Shown here: one piece after another, positions 34,982 through 46,306 of the stretch
Layout of the letters: the number at the start of each line of letters is the position of its first letter
Position numbering within the stretch: the first letter of the stretch is position 1
Origin: Liriodendron chinense
Taxonomy: Eukaryota; Streptophyta; Magnoliopsida; Magnoliales; Magnoliaceae
Assembly (NCBI GenBank): GCA_003013855.2
Contig: ML058465.1
Coordinates: 1,116,001 to 1,180,000, forward strand
Reading direction: 5' to 3'
DNA: 64,000 nt
The notes under the pieces: generated by a model
What the model was told of the DNA's origin: nothing
The model's database searches: none
What the model saw: only the letters and a program-made list of their open reading frames with translations
Position numbers and translations under genes: made by a program

Positions 34982-34995
34982 CACCCCCCAACCAG
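34982..34995 (-). promoter_or_regulatory. Polypurine tract of the Athila element
   Basis: On the minus strand GCTGGTTGGGGGGTG lies directly before the TGTTGAGC start of the 3' LTR, as expected for the plus-strand DNA primer site. Confidence 0.85.
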
Positions 34996-35980
34996 CATTT
35001 TGCTAGTCTCAAGCAAAACATGCGTGAAACCAATTCCATTCTCCAAAACCCAACTCTCCTTTAGAAACCATTCTTCTATACATCCCAAGACATACAAGTG
35101 TAAGATTCAGAAAAATTAGGTGATAGAGGTTGAAACCGTAAACTCTCAAAACATAATAAGTGTCCATATGAAATTCCTGCTGATTGTTTGATAAATAAAA
35201 AAACTCGAACAAATTTAACCTAGTGTGTACGTCCCATTTTCGGCTTTGGTTTCGGGTAGACCATCCCCCGATTGGTAATAGGTAGCCCTAATCGAAATTT
35301 TCCACCATTTTACCATCATTCCCAATTTTATCATTCCTCTTCCTTTTTCTTTTAATTTAGATAGGATTTTTAAAAATTCATATCTTTCGTTATTTTCCCA
35401 TGGACAAGGATGGACAAAGTACCCCGGCTTGGTTTCTCAACACCTTAAATCAAAGTGTAGCTAATCCACAGATCACATAATCCTTTCAACCTATGAAAAT
35501 CGTGTAATGTGAACTAGGTGTAAGAGTGTTCAAATTTTCTATCAACCACATAATTAGGGGAATTCACATATAAAACCATTATGCTAAGAGAAGTTCAAGA
35601 CTTACAACATCATACACTTCGTTTCTCTTCCTCTTATGCTCGTATCATCTCGAACGCATAGCAGTGGGGTTTTCTAAAAGAGTTTTGAAATTTCAGAAAA
35701 TTCAAAAAAATTCCTTCATAATTGCTCGAGATGTTACAAAACACTAGATTCATCCTAGTGATCCTACACCCCCCAACCAAATCTTGCATTGTCCTCAATG
35801 TAAAAGATGTTCAATGAACAAAACATGAGAGCAATTCTAAAATAAAAGGGAGTGAGGAATGATGGTACTTGAGAGAATGAAAAGTGGAATTCATCCTCCT
35901 TCTAACAAACCTATGAAAAAGGAAACAAAAACAACAAAATCCTAACCTTGACTACTCTATACCTCCATCAGACTAGGAGA
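34996..35980 (-). other. Athila 3' untranslated region
   Basis: Non-coding between integrase and the 3' LTR. No envelope-like ORF, which some Athila elements carry here, could be recognised. A second polypurine-like site is embedded at 35766-35780. Confidence 0.7.
35766..35780 (-). promoter_or_regulatory. Internal polypurine-like tract
   Basis: Minus strand TTGGTTGGGGGGTGTAGG, preceded by GAGGACAATGCAAGAT, closely resembles the terminal polypurine tract about 785 bp further downstream. Confidence 0.6.
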
Positions 35981-36376
35981 TCAAGCATCTTGGTACATAG
36001 GATCAGTCAGAGGTGTGGACATACCTTCTGAAGGAAACTTCTCAAAGAACAGCTTTAATCGCTGACCATTCGCCTTAAAGACGTTGTCGTTCCTTGGATT
36101 TAACAACTCGACGGTCCCATATGGGTAGACAGTTTGCACAATGTAGAAACCGGTCCATCGAGATCTCAATTTCTTCGGAAATAAATGTAGGCGAGAATTA
36201 TACAAAAGGACTCTTCGATTAATTGTGAATGTCTTACGAAGAATGTTCTTATCATGGAACACCTTCGTCTTGTCCTTGTAAATTCTCGCATTTTCATAAG
36301 CTTCGTTCCAGAGTTCCGCAAGTTCATTCAATTGTAGTTTGCGCAACGAGCTCGCCTTGTCAGAATCAAAATTCAT
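35981..36376 (-). pseudogene. Athila integrase C-terminal part
   Basis: Contains LAELWNEAYENARIYKDKTK, a basic segment with RRVLLYNSRLHLFPKKLRSR and WTGFYIVQTVYPYGTVEL, the usual end of Gypsy integrases (GPF/Y-like module). Separated from the core by a stop and frame change. Integrase inserts element cDNA into the host chromosome. Confidence 0.8.
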
Positions 36377-36539
36377 CTTCTTTCTTGCCTAATATGCCCT
36401 ATGTTCCAACTCCACAAGCAAGTGACAAGCCTTCCCATAGACAAGTCTATAGGGAGACATTCTAATAGGGGTTTTAAAGTGGTACAGTAAGCCTAAAGAG
36501 CATCAGTAAGTTGAAGCGACCAATCCTTGTGATCGAGGT

Positions 36540-36950
36540 TCATCGTTTTCTCCAAAATATGTTTAATCTCCCTATTGGATATCTCAGCTTGTCCACTAGT
36601 TTATGGGTGATAGGGAGTGCTCACTTTGTGTGTTACGCCATATTTCTTCATTAAGGTTTCAAATGGGCGATTGCAAAAGTGAGACCCTCCATCACTTATG
36701 ATGACTCGAGGTGTTCCAAACCGGGAAAGAATATTCTCTTTTAAGAAACAAATGACTATTTTATGATCATTATTCCGGCATGGGATCGCCTCGACCCATT
36801 TGGACACATAGTCAATGACAAGCAAGATATAACGTTTCCAAAAGAAGATGGGAATGGACCCATGAAATCGATGTCCCAACAATAAAAAATTTCAATTATT
36901 AAGATGGGATTGAGTGGCATCATATTTCTCCGGGAGATTCCTCTCAATTT
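36540..36950 (-). pseudogene. Athila integrase catalytic core
   Basis: Two overlapping frames show WDIDFMGPFPSSFGN and VIDYVSKWVEAIP, then FGTPRVIISDGGSHFCNRPF, the first two acidic residues of the DDE core. An in-frame stop follows the STPYHP block, before the ISNREIKHILEK stretch that should carry the glutamate. Frameshift in the core as well. Non-functional as it stands. Confidence 0.85.
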
Positions 36951-37220
36951 CTAACAAGGCTCACATGTTTTACAAAACTTATGTGTGTTCTTGAACATAG
37001 TGGGCCAATAAAACCCACATTGCAGAATTTTGGCTATGGTCTTCTTAGCCGAAAAGTGGCCACCACATACCTGAGAATGACAGAAGGAGATGATACTTTA
37101 TTGTTCATCATCTGGCACACATCTCCTTATGATTTGATCGGGACAATACTTGAATAAGTATGGGTCGTTCCATAGGAATTTTTGCACTTCAGTGAAGAAC
37201 TTATCCTTATCTTGCTTTTT

Positions 37221-38036
37221 CTAATGTGTAGGGATTGTACCTGTAGCAAGATAGTTAGCAATGTCCACATACCATGGCAATTGGGAGACTTTAAAAAGTT
37301 GTTCATCAGGGAACATGTCATTGATCGCGGTCGTTTTAGGGGAATCGGTGAGAACAAGTCGAGAGAAATGGTCAGCCACTACATTTTCTACTCCTTTCTT
37401 ATCACATATCTCTATGTCAAATTCCTGGAGTAGAAGGATCCATCTTAACAATTGTGGTTTAGCATCCTTCTTAGAGAGAAGGTACTTAAGCGCGGCATGG
37501 TCAGTGAATATGATGATCTTGGATCCAATCAAGTAGGACCTGAACTTGTCCAAGGCAAAAACTACTGTTAAAATTTCTTTTTCTATAGTAGTGTAGTTTG
37601 CTTGGGCTGAGTTTAAGGTTCTACTTGCGTAGTAGATAACACATGGCTTCTTCTCTTTTCTTTGGCCTAGCACGACCCTAATAGTATAGTCGCTTGCATC
37701 GCACATAATTTCAAAAGGAAGGCTCCAATCAGGTGGTTGCATTATGGGAGCACATGTCAACATATCTTTAAGTATGGTAAAGGCATTTTGACAATCTTCA
37801 TTCCACTCGAATGAATTCTCCTTTTGAAGTAGGTTACATAAAGGACGAGAAAGTGAACTGAAGTCCTTTATGAACCTTCTATAAAATCCTGCGTGTCCCA
37901 AAAAGGACAGCACATCTCGTATGCTCTTGGGTGGTGGAAGGTTAGAGATAAGATCGATTTTCACTTTGTCCACCTCGATTTCATTTTGTGAAACGATGTG
38001 CCAAGTACAATTCCCTTTTGAACCATGAAGTGGCAT
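37221..38036 (-). pseudogene. Athila RNase H and connection domain
   Basis: 271 residues open. Shows FLGHAGFYRRFIKDFSSLSR, the FEIMCDASDYTIRVVLGQR start of the RNase H fold, a YTTIEKEILTVVFALDKFRS block, and FTDHAALKYLL. Degrades the RNA strand of the RNA-DNA hybrid during reverse transcription. Upstream and downstream parts lie in other frames. Confidence 0.88.
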
Positions 38037-38079
38037 TTCTCCTAATTCAACACAAAGTTCTTCTCTTCACATCTTTTCA

Positions 38080-38522
38080 ACACAGATTTCAAGTGCACAA
38101 GGCACTCATCAAAGTTACAACCAAATACTGAGAAAATCATTCATGAAGACTTCGAGAATTATCCCCACCATATCAGAAAAGATACTTATCATACATCGCT
38201 GAAAAGTGGCGGGGGCATTGCATAGTCCAAACGGCATTCAGTCGATAGGCTGAAAGTGCTGAATGGACATGTGAATGTAGTCTTTTCTTGGTCTTCAAGG
38301 GCGATCTCTATTTGGTTGTACCCTGAATAGCCATCAAGGAAGCAAAAATGGGAATGACCCGCCAACCCTTCTAAAATTTGATCAACAAACGGTAGGGGAA
38401 AGTGGTCTTTCCTCATGACAGTGTTTAACTTCCTGTAGTCAATGCACATTCTCTAACCGGTACTGACTCTGGTTGGTACGAGTTCATTGCTGGCATTGTA
38501 TACGATGGTTATTCCGGATTTC
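38080..38522 (-). pseudogene. Athila reverse transcriptase core
   Basis: The 38189-38449 frame shows CIDYRKLNTVMRKDHFPLPF, then GHSHFCFLDGYSGYNQIEIA, then EDQEKTTFTCPF. A frameshift follows at the GTFAYRRMPFGL position. In the shifted frame the catalytic box reads VFMNDF where the lineage has VFMDDF or VFVDDF, so the first catalytic aspartate is changed to asparagine. Reverse transcriptase copies the element RNA into DNA; this copy should be dead. Confidence 0.85.
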
Positions 38523-39200
38523 TTAGGCACCAGCTTGAGTTGGGCTCACCCATTGACTATTAGATATTGGGTAAATAATACCCACATCCAATAGTTTCAC
38601 CACTTCGGCCTTAATCACATCCTTTATGTTTGGATTGATTCGTCTTTGTGGTTGTTTAGATGTCTTCGCATTCTCCTCAAGGTGTATGCGATGAGTACAA
38701 ATCAGTGGGTCTTTACCTTTGAGATCCGTAATCGACCACCTAATGGCACTCTTGTGCTCTATTAGAGTGGCAATTAGCCTACTCTCTTGTTCCTCATCCA
38801 AGTGAGAAGAAATCACCACCGGATATGTCTCATCTCGACCTAAATGGACATATTTCAACTCACTTGGTAATGGTTTTAGGTCGAGTGTTGGTGCCTTGAT
38901 ATAGGATGGGAGAGGCTTGTTCTCGTTTATGGGTAAAGGCTCAAATAGGGCCCTCCATCTTTTGTTATCAAGTACCGGCATCACATCTAAAATGGCATCC
39001 ATCTCTCGTATTGTGTCATCATTTATCTCATGAGAGTGGGCCACACATACCTCCAAAGGATCGGAATATAATGTTGAAGGGAAAGTATCTTCCACGAATG
39101 ATTCAATCAAGTTTATTTCGTGGATATCCTCATCAACTTCCCATGGTTGTTTGCATAAATCAAATATATTCAGCTCAAGTGTCATGTTTCCAAGGGACAT
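38523..39200 (-). pseudogene. Athila pol segment between protease and reverse transcriptase
   Basis: 225 codons including KPLPSELKYVHLGRDETYPV, LIATLIEHKSAIRWSITDLK and HRIHLEENAKTSKQPQRRIN, the usual region leading to the KLLDVGIIYPISNSQWVSP start of reverse transcriptase. Continues from the protease frame with a small overlap. Confidence 0.85.
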
Positions 39201-40315
39201 TTGTACAAGCCCGTTTCTACAATTGATAATTGCATTTGAAAGTAGATAGAAAAGGGCGGCCTAAGTATGACGGGAATTTGAGCATTGGTACCTATCACGG
39301 GATGTGTATCCAAGACAATAAAGTCTACTGGGTAGTAAAATTTATCAACTTGGACTAAAACATCCTCAATCATTCCTCTCGGTATACGAATGGATCTATC
39401 AGCAAGTTGGAGTGTGGTTTTGGTGGGTTTCAGTTCATCTAACCCAAGTTGTTCATAAACCGAGTACGGAATGAGGTTTACACTTGCCCTCAAATCGAGT
39501 AAGGCTTGTTTAATCCGGTAGTCTCCTAAGATGCATGAGATGGTTAGACTACTCGGATCCTTGTATTTTTGGGGCACCTCTTGTTTGATAATAGGGCTGA
39601 AATTCTCAGTCAAAAGTACTTTGTTGTGAACATTGTGTTTCCTTTTGACTGTGCACAATTCCTTTAGAAATTTGGCATAGGATGGTATTTGCATTATGGC
39701 ATCCAACAACGGAATGTTGATCTTCACCTGCTTGAAAACCTCCAAAATTTTCAAGTTTTTATCTAAAGGTTTAGGTGAAATCAACCTTTGGGGAAACGGG
39801 ACAACCGGCTTGTATTGCCTTTTCGGTTCTTTCTCTTGTAGAGTGTTGTTTAAGCTATCATCCTCTTTGAAATTTTTCGGATCCTTAGGCTTTGGGGCCT
39901 TCACCGGATTAGATTTATCAACTATTTTCCCACTTCTCAAAGTGGTGATAGCTTGAACATGCTCCGTATGTTGGGAGGATGAGCTTGCGTCTTGTATCTC
40001 AAATTGGGTTCTTGGGTTAGGAAGAGGTTGGGCAAGAAGTGTGCCTTTCTCCCTAACACTGAGGTGAGATTCAACTCTAGCTATTGAAGTTTTCAAGTCA
40101 TTGATGGCTTGAGTTAAACTTTGATTAAATTTCAATTGCTCTTGCATGAACTCATCTATTTTCAGAGAATTAGTCTTGTTATATTCAGCTTGAACCGATA
40201 CGAATGCACCCAACATCTCCTCTAGCGTAGCTTTTGGTGTAATGACTAGGGATGACCTAGTAAAGGTTGAGCTTGAGGGATATTGTTTGCATTTGCAGTG
40301 GGTCCATTCGTCCAA
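39182..40315 (-). pseudogene. Athila gag tail and aspartic protease
   Basis: 377 codons. The N-terminal part is a hydrophilic gag/pol linker. The protease region includes TISCILGDYRIKQALLDLRA and SVNLIPYSVYEQLGLDELKP. The family's DLGAS active-site motif reads DLRAS here, so the glycine after the catalytic aspartate is arginine. Cleaves the polyprotein in an active element; likely inactive in this one. Confidence 0.85.
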
Positions 40316-40345
40316 CTGAAGTTGAGATGGTTCTTCTAACTAGAA

Positions 40346-41508
40346 TTAAACGTGTTTGAGTTTGGAGCACCAAATTGCCGTTGATAACTGTTTATGACAT
40401 TTGATTGTTCTTGTAAGATGTCTTAAATCGCTTGAAATTGTGGGACAATCTTGTGTTATATATTTATTTCTAGCACAAATTCCACAAACAGTTTCAACGT
40501 CATTAGAGTTGATCGTCTCTCCTTTCTTTAATTCCATGGCCTCGACTTTTCTTGTGAGGCCACACATGCACTTATGCTATCCTCTTCTGATAGGACACAA
40601 ATTCCTCCCTTTTCCTTTTGTTGGCTAGTCTTGGAATTTGTTGGTTTAGATGTATCCCAAAATTGTGCATTCTTAGCCAATTCCTCCAAATAGTCCCATG
40701 CTTCCTCAGCTTCCTTATTCATGAACTCCCCATTACACATCATCTCTACGAATTGGCGCATGGGTAACGTCAGTCCTTCATAGAAAAGCTTATAACCCTC
40801 CAAATTTTATAGCCATGATGTGGGCATGCATTTAATAAGTCCTTAAACCTCTCCGAACATTGGAAGAAGGTCTCATCTTCCTTTTGAGCAAAGTTCATGA
40901 TAAGGCGCCTCAACATGTTTGTTTTGTGAGTATGGAAGAATTTTTTAATGAACTCCCTATGCATATCAGTCCATACACCGATTGATCTTGGCCTTAATGC
41001 ATGAAGCCAACCTTTAGCTTTATCTTTAAGAGTAAAGGAAAATAATTTAAGCCTCACCACATCATCAGTTACATTTGCAAAGTGCATGGTGGTTATTACC
41101 TCATCAAATTCCTTAAGGTGTTGATATGCACTTTCACTGTCTAATCCATGGAATCTCGGAAGGAGTTGGATCTCCCGGTTTCAAATCTACATTCCTTGCA
41201 TTTTGTGGAAAAACTATGCATGAGGGAGTGCTCGCTCTTGCTGGTTGTAAGTAATCACGTAATGTTCTTGGTCGGGGAACATTCTCATCCACATTCTCTC
41301 TCGTTTCGGTTTGGTTTTGGCCCAGATTTTGATTGGCCATAGGATTGGGTTGATTTACAGCCATACTTTCAGACAAAATTAGAGAATTTAGATGTCTCCT
41401 AGCACGTGGTTCTCTGTCAATTCCTTCAACTATTCCCCCTTCACTAATGAGTCGGTTCTTGGAATCCCGAGCCCAATGTGGCATGCAAATCCTAAAAGAA
41501 TGAAACAA
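40346..41508 (-). pseudogene. Athila gag, fragmented
   Basis: Four frames in series. 41134-41508 holds the N-terminus (NQNLGQNQTETRENV, PRPRTLRDYLQPARAS). 40770-41087 holds the gag core (VRLKLFSFTLKDKAKGWLHA and FAQKEDETFFQCSERFKDLL). 40528-40803 follows (YEGLTLPMRQFVEMMCNGEF). 40346-40567 has CGICARNKYITQDCPT, a zinc-knuckle remnant whose usual histidine is tyrosine. Gag forms the virus-like particle. Confidence 0.85.
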
Positions 41509-42037
41509 GAAAAGAAAGAAGAATTCTTCCTTCCTTTCTATACTCTTCTCTAAGACCGAAGCACAAGGTGTCTTGCAATGGCTAGGCCAGAAGCAAGGAT
41601 AGAGACCGATTTCTCCTGGTCAATAAGGGTTCAGAGAACTCCCCACCTACTCTTTGAATATTTTGAGAAAAGTGTAGGAAAAGAAGAAAGAGGAGTATAG
41701 GTGAGAAGAGAAATCTCTGAGTACAAGGTGATCCATGACGGCAGTGCCGACCAATAGGAATCAAGGCAGCATAAGGTCAACCTATCAGAGATCCAAAAGG
41801 AAGTCTCCACCCACTCTACAAGAGATGAATATGATAGGAATGAATAGGAGAAGAAGAAGAGTAAGGTTAGAAAGATAGAACCTGATTTGAGACTTTATGA
41901 TTCCTAATTTCTTCTTCAACTTTCTAGAAATCCCTGCAAAAGGAAAAAATCAAAATAAAACAAACTAAGTTAGTACTAGAATCCTAAAAATCCTAAATAG
42001 AAACTATTTTCAGGAATTTTGTGAAAAATCGTCAAAG

Positions 42038-42055
42038 TCCCCGGCAACGGCGCCA
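42038..42055 (-). promoter_or_regulatory. Athila primer-binding site (tRNA-Asp type)
   Basis: Minus strand TGGCGCCGTTGCCGGGGA, six bases after the 5' LTR end. This is the sequence known from Athila/Tat elements as complementary to the tRNA-Asp 3' end. Confidence 0.9.
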
Positions 42056-42061
42056 AAAACT

Positions 42062-43592
42062 TGTTCGCTTCCCCAAGTGTAGGGTTGCGATGTAGTAATA
42101 ATCTCGGTAAGACCGAGGTCGATCCACAGGGACTTATGTAGGAATCCACAAAACACTTCTAATAGTTCTACTGAAAAGCTAACAAATAGATTTGTAGAAG
42201 ATTGATGTAAATAGTAATTTTGAACTAAACTGAAGGTAATCAATTAATTAAAAGGCACTAGGGGTTCAAGGATCCACTTATAGCAATCCTTGATGCTCAA
42301 TTCGCTGTGGTTTTTCACTTTCTCAACTAGAATCGAAATTAAGATCTATCTAGTTGGATGATAGAGCAGTTAAACCAAACAATCTGTCATATGTAAGATC
42401 AATGTATATGATTCACTCAATGCAAGCTAGGACGAGCATACTCAATTGCATAGGTCAGTCCCAATTCCAATAGGCTAAGATCACAATCATAACCATCATT
42501 AAATCCTGTCACAAGACAAAACTAGATCATGATTTGAACTTGATTCAAATCACATGCACAGTCTCACATACTTTAGAATTTTCAGAAAAGTAGACTTTTG
42601 GTAAGAAGTTCCTACATGAAGATCGTAAATCTAGAGCGCATTCTAATTCCTCAGATCATATAGGTATAGACTAGTTCACAACAATTACGAACTCAAGCAA
42701 TTCTTCCAAACATCCATGAGTCATCATAAGATTAAGAAAAATTACTTAGCAGCTTGAATTAAACTTCAAACCATTGTTCTTAAACATGAAATCCAACTTA
42801 AAACTAAATCAAATGAATTGAAACATCTTAGATTCACTACAAGCTTCACCTCTTATCCCTAGCTAAGAGGTTTAGCCGTTCATGATCCAAAGGAACATGA
42901 AAACAACTAAATAAAACATAAAACTAGAAAGCAAACTAGGAGGAGTTGTAGAACTCTGAAATCGACTTCCGTCGTCTCCCACCGTGCTCAATCCCTTCTA
43001 AGATGCCCTAGGAACGATCCCTAGGTGTCCTTTTATAGTGGGGAAGCTCCGCAGCGTCGGAATCTTCCAGAATTTGCGTAAGGATACGCAGTACGTAGAG
43101 AAATCTGAGCTTGTAGGAACACGCATCTTTACGCAGACGACCGGTCGCACAACCGGTCTGAGCTCTTGGACGATCGGTCGCAAAAGTGCAAAATCTGTCT
43201 AGAGAGTTTTCAGAAATTCCAAACCCACAATTTTAATTCAAGGACCGGTCCAGTGAGTTGTGGCCGCAGGGCCCCTCTGTTGAGTGATCGGACCGGTCGG
43301 ACAACTAGGTTCGGGGCTATAGACGATCGGATGTGGGGCTATGGACGACCGGTCTTGGGCACATTCTTCTGCTTTCTTTCTTCTTTTCTCTGACTTCTTT
43401 CTTTCATCATTTGACGCTTAGTCCTTTGATCTTCCTTGCTTGTAAATGGCGTCTTTAAGTCTCCAATCGATGAATCATTTCTCTCATCCCTACAATCACA
43501 AATCCATGAATTAGATTAGTCTATAAATCATGAAAACCTTGCATAATGAGTGATGAATTGGGGTTAGAATATGCACAATTAAGAACTCAACA
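42062..43592 (-). repeat. Athila 5' LTR
   Basis: 1,531 bp, TG..CA ends; pairs with 33460-34981. The ACCGGTCG cluster at 43135-43350 has lost several sites compared with the other LTR. Confidence 0.93.
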
Positions 43593-44043
43593 AAAATCTT
43601 GTACAATACAGTTTGAAGTCTCCAGATTGTCCATATGAGGGTCAAGTGGGGATAATGCTTCAATGATCCAAACAGTTGATATTACGAGTCCCACCATGGA
43701 CGGCCTGTGAACCTAAAAACCCCTCAGATTTGAAGAATCCTGACCCAGTGGAGGACAAAACAACAACATTTAACTAAGGAAAAGGTTAAATATTATACAT
43801 GTATCAACTTGGGGATTTCGGATGCATGGAACGCCCAGTCGATGCCTATTATACCAAAGGGTTTGAAAACATTAACCATTTGATATATCAAATGGTTTGA
43901 AAACACTGACCACGGGAGTGGACCTCACTTAGATGAACTGAAAACCCAAACGGTAACATTACAACCTTTCCTCCTGAGCATTGCAAATACCCTACTGTTA
44001 ACATTACAAAGGTCATTGCATGTGAAGTGTGCCAGATTGTTAT

Positions 44044-46293
44044 TGTCACACTCTGAAATTCGGACAAAGAGTGTGCACCCTCAGGCCTAGGTTACGGGGT
44101 ATGACTTGTGCACAAGTGCTCATAATTCACGTGTCTAACTATTATAGAGGCATAAAATCATTTATCAACCATAATCCTATTAGTCACTTCAATAAACATG
44201 AAGGCTACATCAATGTCCACCCATTTGAGACTTATTCAACTACCATTATTACTGAAATTAATAACAAAAGTATTATAAAAAATTCTAAACCTAAGCATCT
44301 TGGTTCAGGGTAGCTAATTCCTCTTCGGTTAAATAATATTAGTTCTCTCATGGTTCCTCCATTGGTTCAACTTTATGTTCAGGAACCATTTCGGATGGAT
44401 CACCTTCCACAAAGTTTGTTATATTTTATCCACAAACCGTTAACCGGAAGGCCCAGTGAGCGAACCCATCGTAGTTCATAAGCACCACAATTAAAATAGA
44501 AAACATCGTAAGTACATTTTATTTTGTCAATTGATGTATCTTCTAGTGAGTCAAGTCTTGTGAGCATCATCTGAAGATTGAAGTCCCAAGACATGAAGCT
44601 AATGCCTCTTCTGTCGCTCAAGTTCAAGCTAAATCTAGCTCAGAAGGTAAGTTACATATAGGCAGTCCGTAAGCTCTCGAAAACATATTTGAATGGCGCA
44701 TTTAACCTCTAATTATTAACCAATCTTTGTACTGCTTTTTGGTTAAGTGGATCAGGCTTTAACCACTTTGGCTAGGTGCTAAACCCATGCAAGAAGACAA
44801 AAATATGTAAGCCCTTTAGCGCCAAATTCACAGACTGAAATAAGTCTGATATAGCCAAATTTCAGAGGCTAATGACCGGTTTGGCTTCCCAGCCGACTGG
44901 CCGGTCAGACCCAAAAACAGGCCAGGGACTAAACTGAGCCTCAAAGTGTAATTCGACCAGTCCCTCACTTGTCATCCTACTGGTCGGATAGTTAAGCCGA
45001 CCGGTCGCCGACCTACCAAATCAACCTAGCAACTAAACGGATTTTTTGTCTTAATTCGTCCGGTCGTGACCATGGGCAGATCGGTCAGGCAAGTCTAGCC
45101 AACTGGTCGCCAACCGACCAAATTTGTCCAGCAAGCTTTTGGACTATAGACCTTTAATATTCAACCGATTGGGAGCTCAATCTGATCGCTCGTCAGGGTC
45201 CCAGATAGGTTATAATCTAGCTGTTTTATATCTGTTGAAGTCGATAAGAGCACATCTTGAGGGCTTTAATAGGCATGCATTTAACACCCATCAAGAGCAT
45301 TATGAGAGGGCATTTACTCTTCTTCTTTTAACCTCCTTGCTCTTTTAAGTCTTGAGTTCATCATTTAAACCTAGCCATTAATGGCATTCCATTGAGTATT
45401 CAATGCTCGGTTTGAACTATGAACTTAAGCATAACATTCATGGCTGACCCAATCATTGAATCTATATCTTATGGTCATTAATAGTCATTGAATGTTCAGA
45501 TTGGTGGTTCTTACATATACCATTACATTAAATAGGCAAATGGAACTTCACCATCTTCTTCAAATTACCCGACATTAGGATAGGCATTGCATTCCTCATT
45601 GGTAGCTGATCTTGAGAGCACGAAGAGGAGCTGAAGCACCTTGGAGCTGAAGCAACTCAACTTAGGCGCTGAATCGGGGCTCAACCACTCTAGGTAAGTC
45701 TAGTATTTGAGAGTCCAGTCTATTGTGTTGTATTTCCTTAGATTGGGAAGCTCCGGCATGAGGATACATGGCCATCCTTGGATTAGGATTGGTAAGAGTT
45801 TAAGATCCAAACTCGACAAGACCCTAGATAGGGTCATCGGCGGATGGTAAATATGGTCCTAGATATTTAGGATGTGAAGGTTGATGGTGAACCTAATTTA
45901 AAACCACGAATATACTAAAATCCGATGATCTCATAGGTTGAAATCGGTAGCCAAGAGTGGAGTAGACCCAAAGTCCAACTACTATATATCGTTATGTAAT
46001 GGATTGAATGATTGTCTCTTCTTTATTCATCATATACTCTTAATCTATTCTTTTTGTTTCATGAATCAAAGTTCTACAATCATGCTCATAATGTGTTTGA
46101 TAAATTGCCAATGATGCATATTCTCTTAAGCTTTTATACTATGCTGACTATGTTCATTCCCACTCTATAGCTTAGATATTTGGATTGTCAAATCTCATAA
46201 TTCTAGCTAAAATTTTAAAAAGTCCTATTCACCCCCTCTAGGACATTAGTCATATCTCTAAGCGTCTCTACTAGTGGTAAAACTGCAATTTCA
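44044..46293 (+). repeat. Long Copia (SIRE-like) LTR region
   Basis: An LTR-start-like TGTCACACTCTGAAATTCGG lies at 44044 and a secure LTR end at 46293, just before the primer-binding site. The tail has AAAGTCCTATTCACCCCCTC then TAGGACATTAG, typical of SIRE/Maximus-type LTRs. The real left boundary is uncertain and two LTRs may be abutted. The ACCGGT cluster is at 44870-45200. Confidence 0.55.
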
Positions 46294-46294
46294 A

Positions 46295-46306
46295 TTGGTA
46301 TCAGAG
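46295..46306 (+). promoter_or_regulatory. Copia primer-binding site (initiator tRNA-Met type)
   Basis: TTGGTATCAGAG two bases after the LTR end, the standard plant Copia primer site. About six bases later an LTR-type sequence interrupts the leader. Confidence 0.85.

Larger units (their letters stand above)
33460..43592 (-). mobile_element. Complete Athila-type Ty3/Gypsy retrotransposon, inactive
   Basis: 10,133-bp element on the minus strand with two LTRs, a primer-binding site for tRNA-Asp, gag, protease, reverse transcriptase, RNase H and integrase remnants, and a polypurine tract. A perfect 5-bp target duplication AAAAT flanks it (33455-33459 and 43593-43597). The empty site survives in duplication copy 1 near 26785 (GGTCAAAATCTTGTA). 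The coding region is broken by several stops and shifts and by changes at key residues. Lineage call rests on the primer site, the element length and the pol order. Confidence 0.92.
29023..45820. repeat. Tandem segmental duplication, copy 2
   Basis: Second copy of the unit at 18,322-29,022. Removing the 33,460-43,592 retrotransposon and one target-site copy leaves about 6.7 kb. It ends at ACTCGACAAG (45,820); the following sequence from ACCCTAGATAGGG is single-copy here and is the natural continuation of the LTR. Confidence 0.9.

Noticed and set aside
36229..39226. Plus-strand frames across the Athila pol region
   Set aside because: Antisense shadows of the minus-strand protease, reverse transcriptase and integrase frames.
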